From the NCBI GenBank assembly GCA_022837595.1, contig JALHFX010000013.1:1-39284 (forward strand): a stretch of DNA of 39,284 nt, written 5' to 3'. The DNA is from Propionibacterium sp. (GTDB taxonomy: Bacteria; Actinomycetota; Actinomycetes; Propionibacteriales; Propionibacteriaceae). The number at the start of each line of letters is the position of its first letter. The stretch's first letter is position 1. The notes below the pieces were generated by a model. It was not told the DNA's origin. It ran no database searches and saw only the letters and a program-made list of their open reading frames with translations. The translations under genes and the position numbers were made by a program. This document shows, in pieces, positions 24,031 to 32,005 of the stretch.

Positions 24031-25380
24031 TCAGTCCGCGAAAACGGCTTTGGGATCGAGAGGCTCCACATCGAGTGGCATGGCAACCTTCGAAACATTC
24101 AGCAAGTGGATGTAATCGAGGTTCTCGGAGATGATGTTGTTGCCCCAGGTGCCGCAGCCTTCGGACACTGCAGGAGCCAAGCCATTGGTGTTGGGGCCCC
24201 AAGCGTCCGTGGTGGGCTGGTTGACCAGGATTCGGCTGACCGGGAGGTGTTCGCTGGCATACCGGATGTGCTCCTGGTCGTTGGAGAAGATGCCTGCGGT
24301 GTGGCCAATACCATTGTTCTCGAGATTCGTGATGGCCATGTCCACGGCCTCTTCGAAGGTGCTATAGCTCTTCATCACCATGACCGGTGCCATGATCTCA
24401 TCGTTCAGGATGTCGTCGGCGCCGATAGCATCGATTTTCAAGGCGATCAGCTCGGTGTCGGCAGGTACCTCAAGTCCGGCCCACCCCGCGATGACGGTTG
24501 CCTCCTTTCCGAGGCGGCTGGAATCGACGTGGCCATCAGGGAAGATCAGCTGACGAACCTTGTCGACATCAGCCTCGTCTTCGAAGACGGCAACCTGGAC
24601 ATTGCGCAGGGCGTCGAACAATTCGGCCTCGAGTTCCTCGGGATAGAACAATGCTTCGGTGCCATCGCAAAGAATGCCGTTGTCGGCGGACTTGGACTCC
24701 ATCGAGATCCGTGCGGCGGTCTTGATGTCATATCCACGGTCCAGAATGACCGGTGAGTTGCCAGGACCGACGCCATAGGCCGGGGTGCCGCTGGAGTAGG
24801 CGGCCATAGTCAAGCCGAAGCCCCCCGTAGCCAGCACGAGATCAGCTTCGGTCATCAGTTCTCCGGCCATCTCGAAGGTGGGGTTCTCCAAGATCTGGAG
24901 CAGATCGGCCGGAGCACCAGCTTCTACGAGCGCCTCGCGGATGAGATTGACGGTATGAGTGATGGTGTTGACCGCGCGGGGAGCGGGTGTGGCGATCATG
25001 GCGTTCTTTCCCTTGATCGCATGCATGAAGTTGCCGGTTGTTGTCACGGTGGGGTTGGTTGCGGGGATGACGGCCGCGATGATCCCGACCGGATGCGCGA
25101 CTTCAATTAGGCCGGACTCAGGGATCTCATTGATGATTCCAACGGACTTCTTGTCCCGCATGTAATCCCACATGCCGGCTGGGGTGTCAGTATTCTTGGC
25201 GATCTTGTGGGCGACACGGCCCAGCCCCGTTTCCGCAACGGCTTCCTCGGCGAGAACCTCGGCGTTTTGGTAAATGATCTTGCCGACTTCGTAGACGAGC
25301 TTATCGACCTGTTCCTGCGAGTAGTCGGCGATTTCATTGAATGCCTTGCGGGCCTTCTCGACTACATCTTTTACTGCCAT
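24031..25380 (-). CDS. CoA-acylating aldehyde dehydrogenase
   Basis: A 449-residue NAD(P)-dependent aldehyde dehydrogenase of the acylating group (relatives: sulfoacetaldehyde dehydrogenase SauS, PduP/EutE, the N-half of AdhE), which makes acyl-CoA from an aldehyde. Key segments: HPVGIIAAVIPATNPTVTTT (about 96-115), GTPAYGVGPGNSPVILD (198-214) and catalytic Cys238 in SADNGILCDGTEAL. The typical glutamate of hydrolytic ALDHs is absent from its usual place, as expected for acylating enzymes. Start ATG 25380 has GAGGAG upstream; the open frame runs 55 codons further without similarity. Together with the downstream ammonia-lyase it suggests an amino-aldehyde substrate such as 3-aminopropanal, but this is inference. 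Confidence 0.85.
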   Translation of the reverse strand: MAVKDVVEKARKAFNEIADYSQEQVDKLVYEVGKIIYQNAEVLAEEAVAETGLGRVAHKIAKNTDTPAGMWDYMRDKKSVGIINEIPESGLIEVAHPVGIIAAVIPATNPTVTTTGNFMHAIKGKNAMIATPAPRAVNTITHTVNLIREALVEAGAPADLLQILENPTFEMAGELMTEADLVLATGGFGLTMAAYSSGTPAYGVGPGNSPVILDRGYDIKTAARISMESKSADNGILCDGTEALFYPEELEAELFDALRNVQVAVFEDEADVDKVRQLIFPDGHVDSSRLGKEATVIAGWAGLEVPADTELIALKIDAIGADDILNDEIMAPVMVMKSYSTFEEAVDMAITNLENNGIGHTAGIFSNDQEHIRYASEHLPVSRILVNQPTTDAWGPNTNGLAPAVSEGCGTWGNNIISENLDYIHLLNVSKVAMPLDVEPLDPKAVFAD

Positions 25381-25871
25381 ATTCTCATTCTCCTCAGCGT
25401 TTGTTTTCGTAGGTGAATAGTGCTTCACGAAGTTTGGGCTTGTTACGTTTAGGTGGAGTGAGGCGATTGCCTGCGCAATAGATGGCCGTGGTGAGTGAGG
25501 CGTGTCGTCTGAAGGAGGGGGCACGGTCCGAAGAGGTATGGGCATCTTCTCTCAAGGCAGTGGGCCATCTTCCTTGACGGCAGGGTCGTCGAGGAGCTTG
25601 CCTGACCAAGGCCATGTCCAAAACGATCATCCCTCTCCGTTGAAGGTCGAGCCTGACCAGCTACTCGTTCTGCTGAATGTCAGACAATCTGATAATCAGA
25701 TGATGTCATCTATGGTGGGTCATGTCAAGAGCGACCAAGGGACAGCTTGTCGGAAGTCTGGTTGCGAGAGCTTGACGAGTAGATCTGGCTGGCCCACGAG
25801 GGTCAAAGAGGCGGGCACCGAGCAACAGTGGTTCGGAACCGTACGGAATCTACAGAAAGCAAGGATGGAAG
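25381..25871. promoter_or_regulatory. Divergent intergenic region with a CAGACAATCTG operator
   Basis: No gene is recognised in these 491 bases. The dyad CAGACAATCTG lies at 25681-25691 and is identical to sites before acuI and before the GntR gene. Immediately after it, overlapping its last base, is GATAAT (25691-25696), a good -10 hexamer, with a weak -35 TTCTGC at 25668-25673 (17-base spacing). This arrangement would place a regulator between -35 and -10 of a plus-strand promoter. The region also precedes the minus-strand aldehyde dehydrogenase gene, so one operator may serve both. Confidence 0.6.
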
Positions 25872-26918
25872 ATGATGTGGAAACGCGATCTCGAGATAAT
25901 CGACTGTCACGCTGAAGACGAGGTTGGTCGCGTCATTGTCGGGGGTGTCGGCGACATACCGGGCGAGACGATGTTCGACAAGAAACTCTGGCTGGAACGC
26001 AATGACGACGAGCTTCGTCGTCTCGTCCTGCTCGAGCCCCGTGGAGCCGTCTGGCACAACGCCAATATCGTGCTGCCCTCGAATCATCCTGACGCTCAGA
26101 TGGGATACATCATCATGGAGTCCACGGAGTACCCGGCGATGTCGGGCTCGAACACGATGTGCGTCGCCACTGTGCTGCTTGAGCGGGGCATCGTGCCGAT
26201 GGCCGAACCCGTGACTGATCTGACCCTGGAGTCTCCGGCAGGGCTGATCACGGTTCGTTGTGAATGTCGCGACGGTAAGGTCACCAGTGTTCGCTTCGTT
26301 AATCAGCCCGCCTTCAATTACTATCGCGACGCTGTAGTCGAGCTCGAGGGATTTCCGGGTCTTCGCGTTGACATCTCATATGGCGGTATGACCTTTGTCA
26401 TGGTTGAGGCGGAAGACCTCGGGTTCGCTTTGAACCCGAGCGAGGCACGTGATCTGTGCGATCTCGGTGAACAGATAAAGCTCGCCGCAGCCGCACAGCT
26501 GCCGGTCTCCTATCCCGGGAATCCGCAGATGCCCGGGATCACCAATCTTAAATTCATGGGGCCATTGCGTAGCGAGGGTGGCGTGTTGACGGCGAAGAAT
26601 ACGGTGGTGGTCTCGCCCGGACGCTGCGACAGGTCTCCGTGCGGCACGGGCTCGTCCGCGCGCTTGGCGCTGATGCACGCGCGTGGCGATCTGAAGGTCG
26701 GCCAGCCGTTCGTCCACGAATCGATCACGGGCACTACATTCACCTGCCAGATTGAGGGGCTCACTCGCGTGGGTGCGTATGAAGCGGTCGTCCCCGCGAT
26801 AGCAGGACAGGCGTGGATCTATGGCTTCAGTCGGGCGGTGCTCGACCCGACCGATCCCTACCCGGCAGGCCATGCGCTGGCCGATACCTGGTTCGACCTG
26901 TCGAATCTTGCGGGATAG
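25872..26918 (+). CDS. Proline-racemase-family protein with Ser at the first catalytic position
   Basis: A 348-residue member of the proline racemase / hydroxyproline epimerase / trans-3-hydroxyproline dehydratase family. Second catalytic Cys257 is present in CDRSPCGTGSSARLALMHA. The first position, Cys in racemases and epimerases (MCGHG), is Ser91 in YPAMSGSNTMCVATVLLE; a Cys occurs six residues later. Family knowledge: loss of the first Cys goes with dehydratase activity (trans-3-hydroxy-L-proline dehydratase), so racemisation is unlikely. AAGGA lies just before the ATG pair at 25872/25875. The gene is divergent from the aldehyde dehydrogenase and convergent with the EutH-like permease, behind an operator shared with other genes of the cluster. 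Confidence 0.85.
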   Translation: MMWKRDLEIIDCHAEDEVGRVIVGGVGDIPGETMFDKKLWLERNDDELRRLVLLEPRGAVWHNANIVLPSNHPDAQMGYIIMESTEYPAMSGSNTMCVATVLLERGIVPMAEPVTDLTLESPAGLITVRCECRDGKVTSVRFVNQPAFNYYRDAVVELEGFPGLRVDISYGGMTFVMVEAEDLGFALNPSEARDLCDLGEQIKLAAAAQLPVSYPGNPQMPGITNLKFMGPLRSEGGVLTAKNTVVVSPGRCDRSPCGTGSSARLALMHARGDLKVGQPFVHESITGTTFTCQIEGLTRVGAYEAVVPAIAGQAWIYGFSRAVLDPTDPYPAGHALADTWFDLSNLAG

Positions 26919-26983
26919 TGAAGCAGTGGCTCGCCCGCCTTCTTGTACCTTTGAACGGGCAGTCCAGGGCGCAAGGCGCGATT

Positions 26984-28123
26984 CTATGGGGCGGTCGTGT
27001 CGGGGTCCGTTACTTGTGACGCGGCGATGTCGCAGGCGGGATATCGCTTGAGTGCGATGAAGTAAGCCAACACGACGGCGGTCAACGCTGCCGCAAGCTT
27101 CCCGACGATCATCGGGGCGATCATCTCCGGTTCGACGCCAGCTATGAACCCCAGATGGCCACCGAGCACCGATTGACCGGCCACCGACCAGGTGGTAACG
27201 ATGAAGACGCCGCGCTTGTCCATATCGCGCATCATCTGGTAGACGGGAATGACGGTGGCCAATGTCATGAGCAGGCCGCCGGAGGCGACCTCGTTGATGC
27301 CGATCAATCGTCCGAATCTGGTGAGCGGCTTTCTGGCCACCCGGACGATCAGATTGATCAGAGTGAACGCACCCATCAAGAACAGACAGATCCTTGCGAC
27401 GATCGTCATGCCATCCATTACCGGGGTCATTTCCCAGCCCGGCGGCATGATCGCTATGCCCGTGAGGAACTCAAATGTCGCGATTGCCAGGGCAATCGTA
27501 ATGAGTGCGATCAGGAACTTGCCAAAGGTCAGAAAACCGTGCGTCATTGCGGCCGGGAATTTCCACAAGCCCAAGGCGATCAGCACCACAGCGATGACTA
27601 TCGGGACGAGATTGCCCAAGATCATCGTGAGGTCCAAGCCTGCCATCAGTCCGCCGACCAGCACGCCTACCGGGCTGGTTAACACGCCGACCAAGACGCC
27701 GTTGGCGAACTCAGGGCGGTCCTTCTTGGCGACGATACCCAACCCGACTGGAACCGTGAATACCACTGTTGGACCGAGAACGACCGCCAGGATGACACCG
27801 CCAAGCAGGCCGGCCTGTGGGGTCTGGGCCAACTCCATGGCTAATGGGTATCCGCCCATGTCAATGGCCAGCAGCGTGCCCGAGAACATCGCCGGGTCGG
27901 CGCCGAGCACGGCGTAGAAAGGCACGACGATCGGGTTCAGTATTTTGGCCAGTATTGGGGTCATGCAGACCATGCCAACCATGGACAACGCCAATGGGCC
28001 ATAGGTCATCATGCCCTTTTCAAATTGCTCCCCCAGACCGAATCGGTTGTCGAGCGCGCGGTCGACGGCTCCGATGATCACGAAGACCGCCACAACAAGA
28101 ATGATGGCGTCGTTAGTGTTCAT
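26984..28123 (-). CDS. EutH-like permease
   Basis: A 379-residue integral membrane protein of the EutH (ethanolamine permease) family, about ten hydrophobic segments. Typical blocks are AVDRALDNRFGLGEQFEKG near the N-terminus, YGPLALSMVGMVCMTPILAK, GTLLAIDMGGYPLAMELA and GDHLGF-like sequence (LGGHLGFIAGVEPEMIAPM) followed by IVGKLAAALTAV. Start ATG 28123 has CGGAGG upstream. No ethanolamine ammonia-lyase (eutBC) or microcompartment gene is in the window, so it may carry another small amine or amino compound. The CoA-acylating dehydrogenase nearby would suit an EutE role, but the rest of the cluster does not fit ethanolamine. Confidence 0.88.
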   Translation of the reverse strand: MNTNDAIILVVAVFVIIGAVDRALDNRFGLGEQFEKGMMTYGPLALSMVGMVCMTPILAKILNPIVVPFYAVLGADPAMFSGTLLAIDMGGYPLAMELAQTPQAGLLGGVILAVVLGPTVVFTVPVGLGIVAKKDRPEFANGVLVGVLTSPVGVLVGGLMAGLDLTMILGNLVPIVIAVVLIALGLWKFPAAMTHGFLTFGKFLIALITIALAIATFEFLTGIAIMPPGWEMTPVMDGMTIVARICLFLMGAFTLINLIVRVARKPLTRFGRLIGINEVASGGLLMTLATVIPVYQMMRDMDKRGVFIVTTWSVAGQSVLGGHLGFIAGVEPEMIAPMIVGKLAAALTAVVLAYFIALKRYPACDIAASQVTDPDTTAP

Positions 28124-28384
28124 TGCTTGGACCTCCGAGGTAGCCAGGACCCTGGGCGACGATCCGAAAACAAGCCCTCAACCACTCGGGCTGTTTTCTG
28201 TCAGCAAACCGTCTCCCATCTGCGGGTCGCGAGCCTGAGCGCGTTGAGGGCGTGGGTACGGCGGCTAAGCGCCAGCTCCTGTTCATTGTTAAGGACACAT
28301 CGTCTATGCCGCGGCCAGCGTAGCCATGATGGTCTCCGAAGACGGGTCCCCATGCTGCGTCGAACAGCCGAACCCTGTGTGCCA

Positions 28385-28674
28385 CATTCGTTTCTCCTAT
28401 CCGCGCCGGTCCTGTCGCGCAACACAGACCAGGATCGTGTTCGTGCTTTGGGAGGTGCCCGAGCGATGGTCACAGCTTGCGAGTAGCCGCTCCCTTCGCC
28501 AAACCGAGTGACGGCCGGCCTCATCGTGTCGAGCGAGACGTCGCCCGCTCGGCATACACCCGCTGCGCCGATGAGCCCGGTCAGACTCCAAACTCGAATC
28601 CGGCAGATCTCGCGCGAACGGTTCAAGCTGCTCGCGATCGAGGTCGCATCCAAACTCGAAACAAACAATTGACG
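28385..28674 (+). pseudogene. Possible C-terminal remnant of an IclR-type regulator, frameshifted
   Basis: Joined across a stop or frameshift near 28486, the plus strand reads DQDRVRALGGARAMVTACE and then PLPSPNRVTAGLIVSSETSP, ending ISRERFKLLAIEVASKLE before TGA at 28672-28674. This faintly resembles the C-terminal effector domain of IclR regulators (GE..GV.A.A.P..., GRVVAGLSVS, then a terminal helix). The match is weak and is my own reading; no DNA-binding domain remains. Confidence 0.25.
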
Positions 28675-28722
28675 ATCGCCCCTTGACTTCGCCGCCACTC
28701 ATCAGTCAAACTACTTGATAGT

Positions 28723-28733
28723 CAGATTGTATG
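28723..28733. promoter_or_regulatory. Variant cluster operator before the NSS transporter gene
   Basis: CAGATTGTATG differs by one base from CAGATTGTCTG, the reverse complement of the cluster dyad CAGACAATCTG. It is followed by ACAAACAACA. TTGATA at 28715-28720 could be a -35 element. The distance to the NSS start is about 360 bases, so the assignment is tentative. Confidence 0.4.
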
Positions 28734-29095
28734 ACAAACAACATTTGATGAAATGCTTGGCCCAGCAGAACCTTCACCGAGGAAGGGTAGGCAACAAGGA
28801 CAGGTTCGCCGGGAGTCGGGACCTGTGAAAGCCCCGGTGTGCGGGTCCATCGCATCCCGAGGCAAGGAACGACTTACGACCTCATGGATGTGGAGGCGCA
28901 GTTCATTGTCGAGCCAAGCGAGCTGTTCCGGGAGGTCTCCGGGTCGTGCTGTACTCGTAGATGAACTGAATTATTGAATAACCGCATATTGATATCTATC
29001 TCGACTGTGGCCTGGAAATAGGGCTGCTCGGGGACCACGCCACAACTCGAGAGTGTCGTCGGCTCTGCAAGCCGACCTACGCAGGAAGTAGAGAG

Positions 29096-30433
29096 ATGCC
29101 AAGTACCGTTAATAAATCAGTAGAGCAGAGGGAAGGTTGGGGAAGTCGTTTCGGCGTAATCATGTCGATGGCCGGTATGGCCATCGGCCTCGGGAATGTC
29201 TGGCGCTTTCCGTTCCTCGTCGGAGCGTATGGAGGTGGAACCTTCGTATTCGCATACCTTATCTGCATGATCTTGCTTGTTCTGCCGCTTGCCATGGTTG
29301 AAGCCGGCTTCGGCAAGGCTATTCAGGGTGGCACTCTGGATGCGTGGAGTAAGATCTTGAAGAACAAGACCGGCGGCCGAATAGTCGGCGGGTTCTTCTC
29401 GTTGGGTTACGCGACGATGAATTTCTTCTATATGAGCGTCACGGCCGCCGCTGTGTACTTCATGTATGTCTTCGCTACCGACATGAAATCAAAAATGCCG
29501 CCAGAAGAGATCTACGGCAATATGCAGAGCGATCAGACCACGATCATGTTGGTGCTTACGGGCTTGGTCACCATGGCCATGATTGGGGTGCTCTATTTAG
29601 GCATCGTGAAGGGTATAGAGGCTGCGAGCAAGATCCTGGTTCCCGCCATTTTCGTGATCTTCTTCGTCGTGATCGTCTTCTGTGCATTCGCGATTCCAGA
29701 TATTGCTGAAGGTTACAATTTCTACCTCAACCCTGTTTGGTCGAATCTGGCCAGCCTTGAGCTGTGGAAGATGGCCCTGGGGCAAGCACTGTTCTCCGTG
29801 GGTGTCGGCCCCGGTTGTGTCTTGGTCTATGGTTCCCATATCAAGAAGCACGAAGACGTCACAATGAGCATGACTACTGTCGCGTTCGTCGACACCGCGG
29901 CTGCGGTTATCTCGGGTTTCGCTATCATTCCAACCTGTATCGCTCTCGGCTTGAACCCAGAGTCTGGTGCCGGACTGATCTTCATCGTGTTGCCGAGCGC
30001 GCTCGCCCTGATCCCACTGGGAAATATCATGGGTATTCTAGTGATGATCGCAATCTTCTTCGCTGCTTTCACATCAGCCATGGCGCAGATGGAAGTGGCT
30101 GTCACGTCCTTCTCCGATGGCATGGGTTGGAATCGGAAACTAGTTGTGCTTGTCACGGGTGTGGTTACTCTCGTCATGGCACTCGTCTGCGTCGTTGATA
30201 CCAACCAGTTCGATTTCTGGAATAACTTCGCTGGAAATTATGTATTCATCGTGACTGCGGGTCTGGGAGCCGTTGGTTACAACTACGTCTACGGTACCAA
30301 GAAGATCCGTACAGAGGCGATGAACGTTGGTAGCGATCTGAAGATAGGGGCCTGGTTCGATCCTTACGTCAAGTTCTTCGCAGCTCCGTTGATGATCCTT
30401 ATGATGTTCAATTCACTAATCCCGATCTTCTGA
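29096..30433 (+). CDS. Sodium:neurotransmitter symporter (NSS) family amino acid transporter
   Basis: A 445-residue sodium-coupled amino acid importer. The NSS signature is near the N-terminus: GWGSRFGVIMSMAGMAIGLG followed by NVWRFPFLVGAYGGG, which form the unwound helix 1 and the sodium and substrate site. About eleven hydrophobic segments follow, including GFAIIPTCIALGLNPESGAG and FFAAFTSAMAQMEVAVTSF. Start ATG 29096 has AGGAAG upstream. Thirty bases after it comes a small one-helix protein of the MetS type, which in Corynebacterium MetPS is required for methionine/alanine uptake. The substrate here is unknown; an amino acid that feeds the cluster is the simplest guess. Confidence 0.93.
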   Translation: MPSTVNKSVEQREGWGSRFGVIMSMAGMAIGLGNVWRFPFLVGAYGGGTFVFAYLICMILLVLPLAMVEAGFGKAIQGGTLDAWSKILKNKTGGRIVGGFFSLGYATMNFFYMSVTAAAVYFMYVFATDMKSKMPPEEIYGNMQSDQTTIMLVLTGLVTMAMIGVLYLGIVKGIEAASKILVPAIFVIFFVVIVFCAFAIPDIAEGYNFYLNPVWSNLASLELWKMALGQALFSVGVGPGCVLVYGSHIKKHEDVTMSMTTVAFVDTAAAVISGFAIIPTCIALGLNPESGAGLIFIVLPSALALIPLGNIMGILVMIAIFFAAFTSAMAQMEVAVTSFSDGMGWNRKLVVLVTGVVTLVMALVCVVDTNQFDFWNNFAGNYVFIVTAGLGAVGYNYVYGTKKIRTEAMNVGSDLKIGAWFDPYVKFFAAPLMILMMFNSLIPIF

Positions 30434-30463
30434 TCACCACATGGATGAGAAAGAGAAGCTGAT

Positions 30464-30607
30464 ATGTTACCTGGAACAGTCGTGATGTTGATCGCGATCA
30501 TTGTCATTGTCTTCGGCGGTTCGGCCTTCTTGATCAAGAAGACGGTCGATGGAGAGGGCAAGAATACGCCCGAAGCCGAGATCATGGACTCTCTCCTCGA
30601 TGAATGA
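30464..30607 (+). CDS. MetS-like small subunit of the NSS transporter
   Basis: A 47-residue protein with one membrane helix, MLPGTVVMLIAIIVIVFGGS, followed by a short charged tail (LIKKTVDGEGKNTPEAEIM). This is the pattern of the methionine/alanine importer small subunit MetS, which is always encoded directly after its NSS partner. It starts 30 bases after the transporter stop with AAGAGAAG upstream. A diverged second copy lies 324 bases downstream. Confidence 0.82.
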   Translation: MLPGTVVMLIAIIVIVFGGSAFLIKKTVDGEGKNTPEAEIMDSLLDE

Positions 30608-30931
30608 TTCCGAGGGGTGAGTCGCGACCCGAGCATCTCGGTCAAGACTCTCTAGCTTGGCAAGGTGCTGCGATCTGATGGGCTTTGATGCGACCGCGCA
30701 TCACCCAGCGTTCACCTGCTCTCGAGAGATACCTACCGCGGTCCTCGGGGATCTGGCCCGAGAGTCGGGGTGAGCTCTGTGAAACCATGGTCGCTCAAGC
30801 GCAGATTCCCGTAGTACTGCGAGACGGTGGTGGCCCGCGCCGAAGCCGACGGGGCCACCACGGTCGTTGTCGGGCGTGTGCTCGTTGAGCATTTGATCGC
30901 CGATTATTCTCAGCCAGGGAAGGGGACAGAC
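30608..30931. other. Gap between the two MetS-like genes
   Basis: No gene is recognised in these 324 bases. The in-frame sequence before the second small gene (RAEADGATTVVVGRVLVEH) reads like coding sequence but has no known match and no supported start. The gap may be what is left of a deleted NSS transporter gene that once belonged to the second small subunit; I find no transporter motif in it, so this stays a guess. Confidence 0.35.
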
Positions 30932-31072
30932 ATGGGTCCAGGAACGCTCGTAGTGTTGGTGCTTGTCGCCGCCGTCTTTGGTGGCGCGGTCTTCTTTGTA
31001 AAACGGACCTTCGATGGTGAAGGAAAGAACACCCCAGGAGCAACCATGAGTAGCTGCCGACGTTCGCATTGA
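30932..31072 (+). CDS. Second MetS-like small membrane protein, without its own transporter
   Basis: A 46-residue protein with one membrane helix (MGPGTLVVLVLVAAVFGGAV) and the tail FFVKRTFDGEGKNTPGATM. It aligns over its first 37 residues with the MetS-like protein at 30464 (shared pattern M-x-PGT-VV...FGG..F..K.T.DGEGKNTP), but the last nine residues differ (SSCRRSH ending). GGGAAGGGGA precedes the ATG at a good distance, so it is probably translated. It is followed after 32 bases by a PQ-loop membrane protein gene rather than by, or after, an NSS gene. Confidence 0.72.
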   Translation: MGPGTLVVLVLVAAVFGGAVFFVKRTFDGEGKNTPGATMSSCRRSH

Positions 31073-31104
31073 CGGTCGATTCCTAATACGAGAGGTCAAG
31101 CCCG

Positions 31105-31746
31105 ATGTCCACTACGGAAGCGCTAGGCTGGGCCGCCGTTGTCGCCTCGACGTCGATAGGGCTTCCTCAGTTGATCAGGTTGTTTCGCATTCGTAATACT
31201 GCTGGCATGTCGTTGTTGACATGGCAAGTGATCCTTGCAAACAACGTCTCCTGGCTGAGCCACGGCATTATCATCCGGGCGCCGAATATGATCACAATGA
31301 ATTCGATCTGTCTATTGCAGACAACGGCAATCATGACCGTCATCATTCGGCACCGACAACTACGTGCGGTTCCCACGGTTCTGCCGAGCGCGCTGATCAT
31401 TCTGGCCATGGTTGGAACTGACCTGAACTTCGGTTCGGCAAGCTTCGGCATGGTCGCTATAGTTGCCGTGCTGGTGGCAAACGGCGGTCAGAGTGTGCGT
31501 TTAGTGCGCTCGGCATCGGTCAAGGGGGTTGCTCCCGGCTACTTGATCGCTACTTTGATGGCTGCGATGCTGTGGCTCAGTTGGGCATTTGCGGTCCATG
31601 AGCCGGGGACCATGGTTCAAACCATTGCCGGCGGGACGGTGGCGTTGTTCAATCTCGTTTGGTGGAGTCTACGCAGACTTGGGGTAGCCCGCCCGCCGGC
31701 GTCAAGACGGACGGACAATCGGTACCGGCTGGGGCCCGCGGACTGA
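31105..31746 (+). CDS. PQ-loop (SWEET/MtN3-like) membrane protein
   Basis: A 213-residue integral membrane protein with two PQ-loop repeats. The first repeat has STSIGLPQLIRLFRIRNTAG followed by MSLLTWQVILANNVSWLSHG; the second has NGGQSVRLVRSASVKGVAPG and LIATLMAAMLWLSWAFAV. About seven hydrophobic segments are visible, as in SWEET-type carriers made of two three-helix bundles and a linker. Substrate is unknown; bacterial relatives carry sugars or other small molecules. It lies directly behind the orphan MetS-like gene, in the same orientation, with GAGAGG before the start. Confidence 0.75.
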   Translation: MSTTEALGWAAVVASTSIGLPQLIRLFRIRNTAGMSLLTWQVILANNVSWLSHGIIIRAPNMITMNSICLLQTTAIMTVIIRHRQLRAVPTVLPSALIILAMVGTDLNFGSASFGMVAIVAVLVANGGQSVRLVRSASVKGVAPGYLIATLMAAMLWLSWAFAVHEPGTMVQTIAGGTVALFNLVWWSLRRLGVARPPASRRTDNRYRLGPAD

Positions 31747-31782
31747 GTGGCTTAGAGGTTCTGTCCGCTTCAGGAAGATCAA

Positions 31783-31962
31783 CGCTGGGTAGTCGAGCGG
31801 ACCAACTCCTGGCACCACCGCGGCTTCACGAAGCTCGCCATCTGCACCGAACTCACCGGCCCGGTCATCGAGGCACTCATTTGCTTGGCGAACGCCGGCA
31901 TCATCGCCCAACGACTGCCCTCCCATGCCTGGCTTACCCACCGCTGGGACCGCCGTCCCTGA
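31783..31962 (+). pseudogene. C-terminal remnant of an IS5-type transposase
   Basis: The plus strand encodes RWVVERTNSWHHRGFTKLAI followed by CTELTGPVIEALICLANAGI, IAQRLPSHAWLTHRWDRRP and a stop at 31960-31962. The WVVERT motif with the conserved Glu and Arg, and the terminal helix, are those of the C-terminal catalytic part of IS5-family (DDE) transposases of actinobacteria. Everything upstream of the motif is missing, no inverted repeats were found, and the copy cannot be active. Confidence 0.75.
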
Positions 31963-32005
31963 TCTACCTGCGGAATCTCTTACCTGATCGACCGGTTTGT
32001 CTGGG

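Larger units (their letters stand above)
28124..29095. other. Long intergenic region with decayed sequence
   Basis: Almost 1 kb without a convincing gene between the divergent EutH-like and NSS transporter genes. Short frames on both strands overlap each other and have atypical composition. A possible regulator remnant lies at 28385-28674 and a variant of the cluster operator at 28723-28733. A short plus-strand stretch ending at 28967 (YDLMDVEAQFIVEPSELF) has protein-like composition but I do not recognise it. AGGAAG directly precedes the NSS start. Confidence 0.5.

Noticed and set aside
24031..28123. An ethanolamine utilisation operon (EutH plus EutE-like dehydrogenase)
   Set aside because: No ethanolamine ammonia-lyase, no microcompartment shell genes and no alcohol dehydrogenase are in the window; the dehydrogenase adjoins a 3-aminoacyl-CoA ammonia-lyase.
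28201..28698. Minus-strand frame of 165 codons between the EutH-like and NSS genes
   Set aside because: Very Arg/Ser-rich low-quality translation with no motif; overlapping frames on the other strand are equally open.
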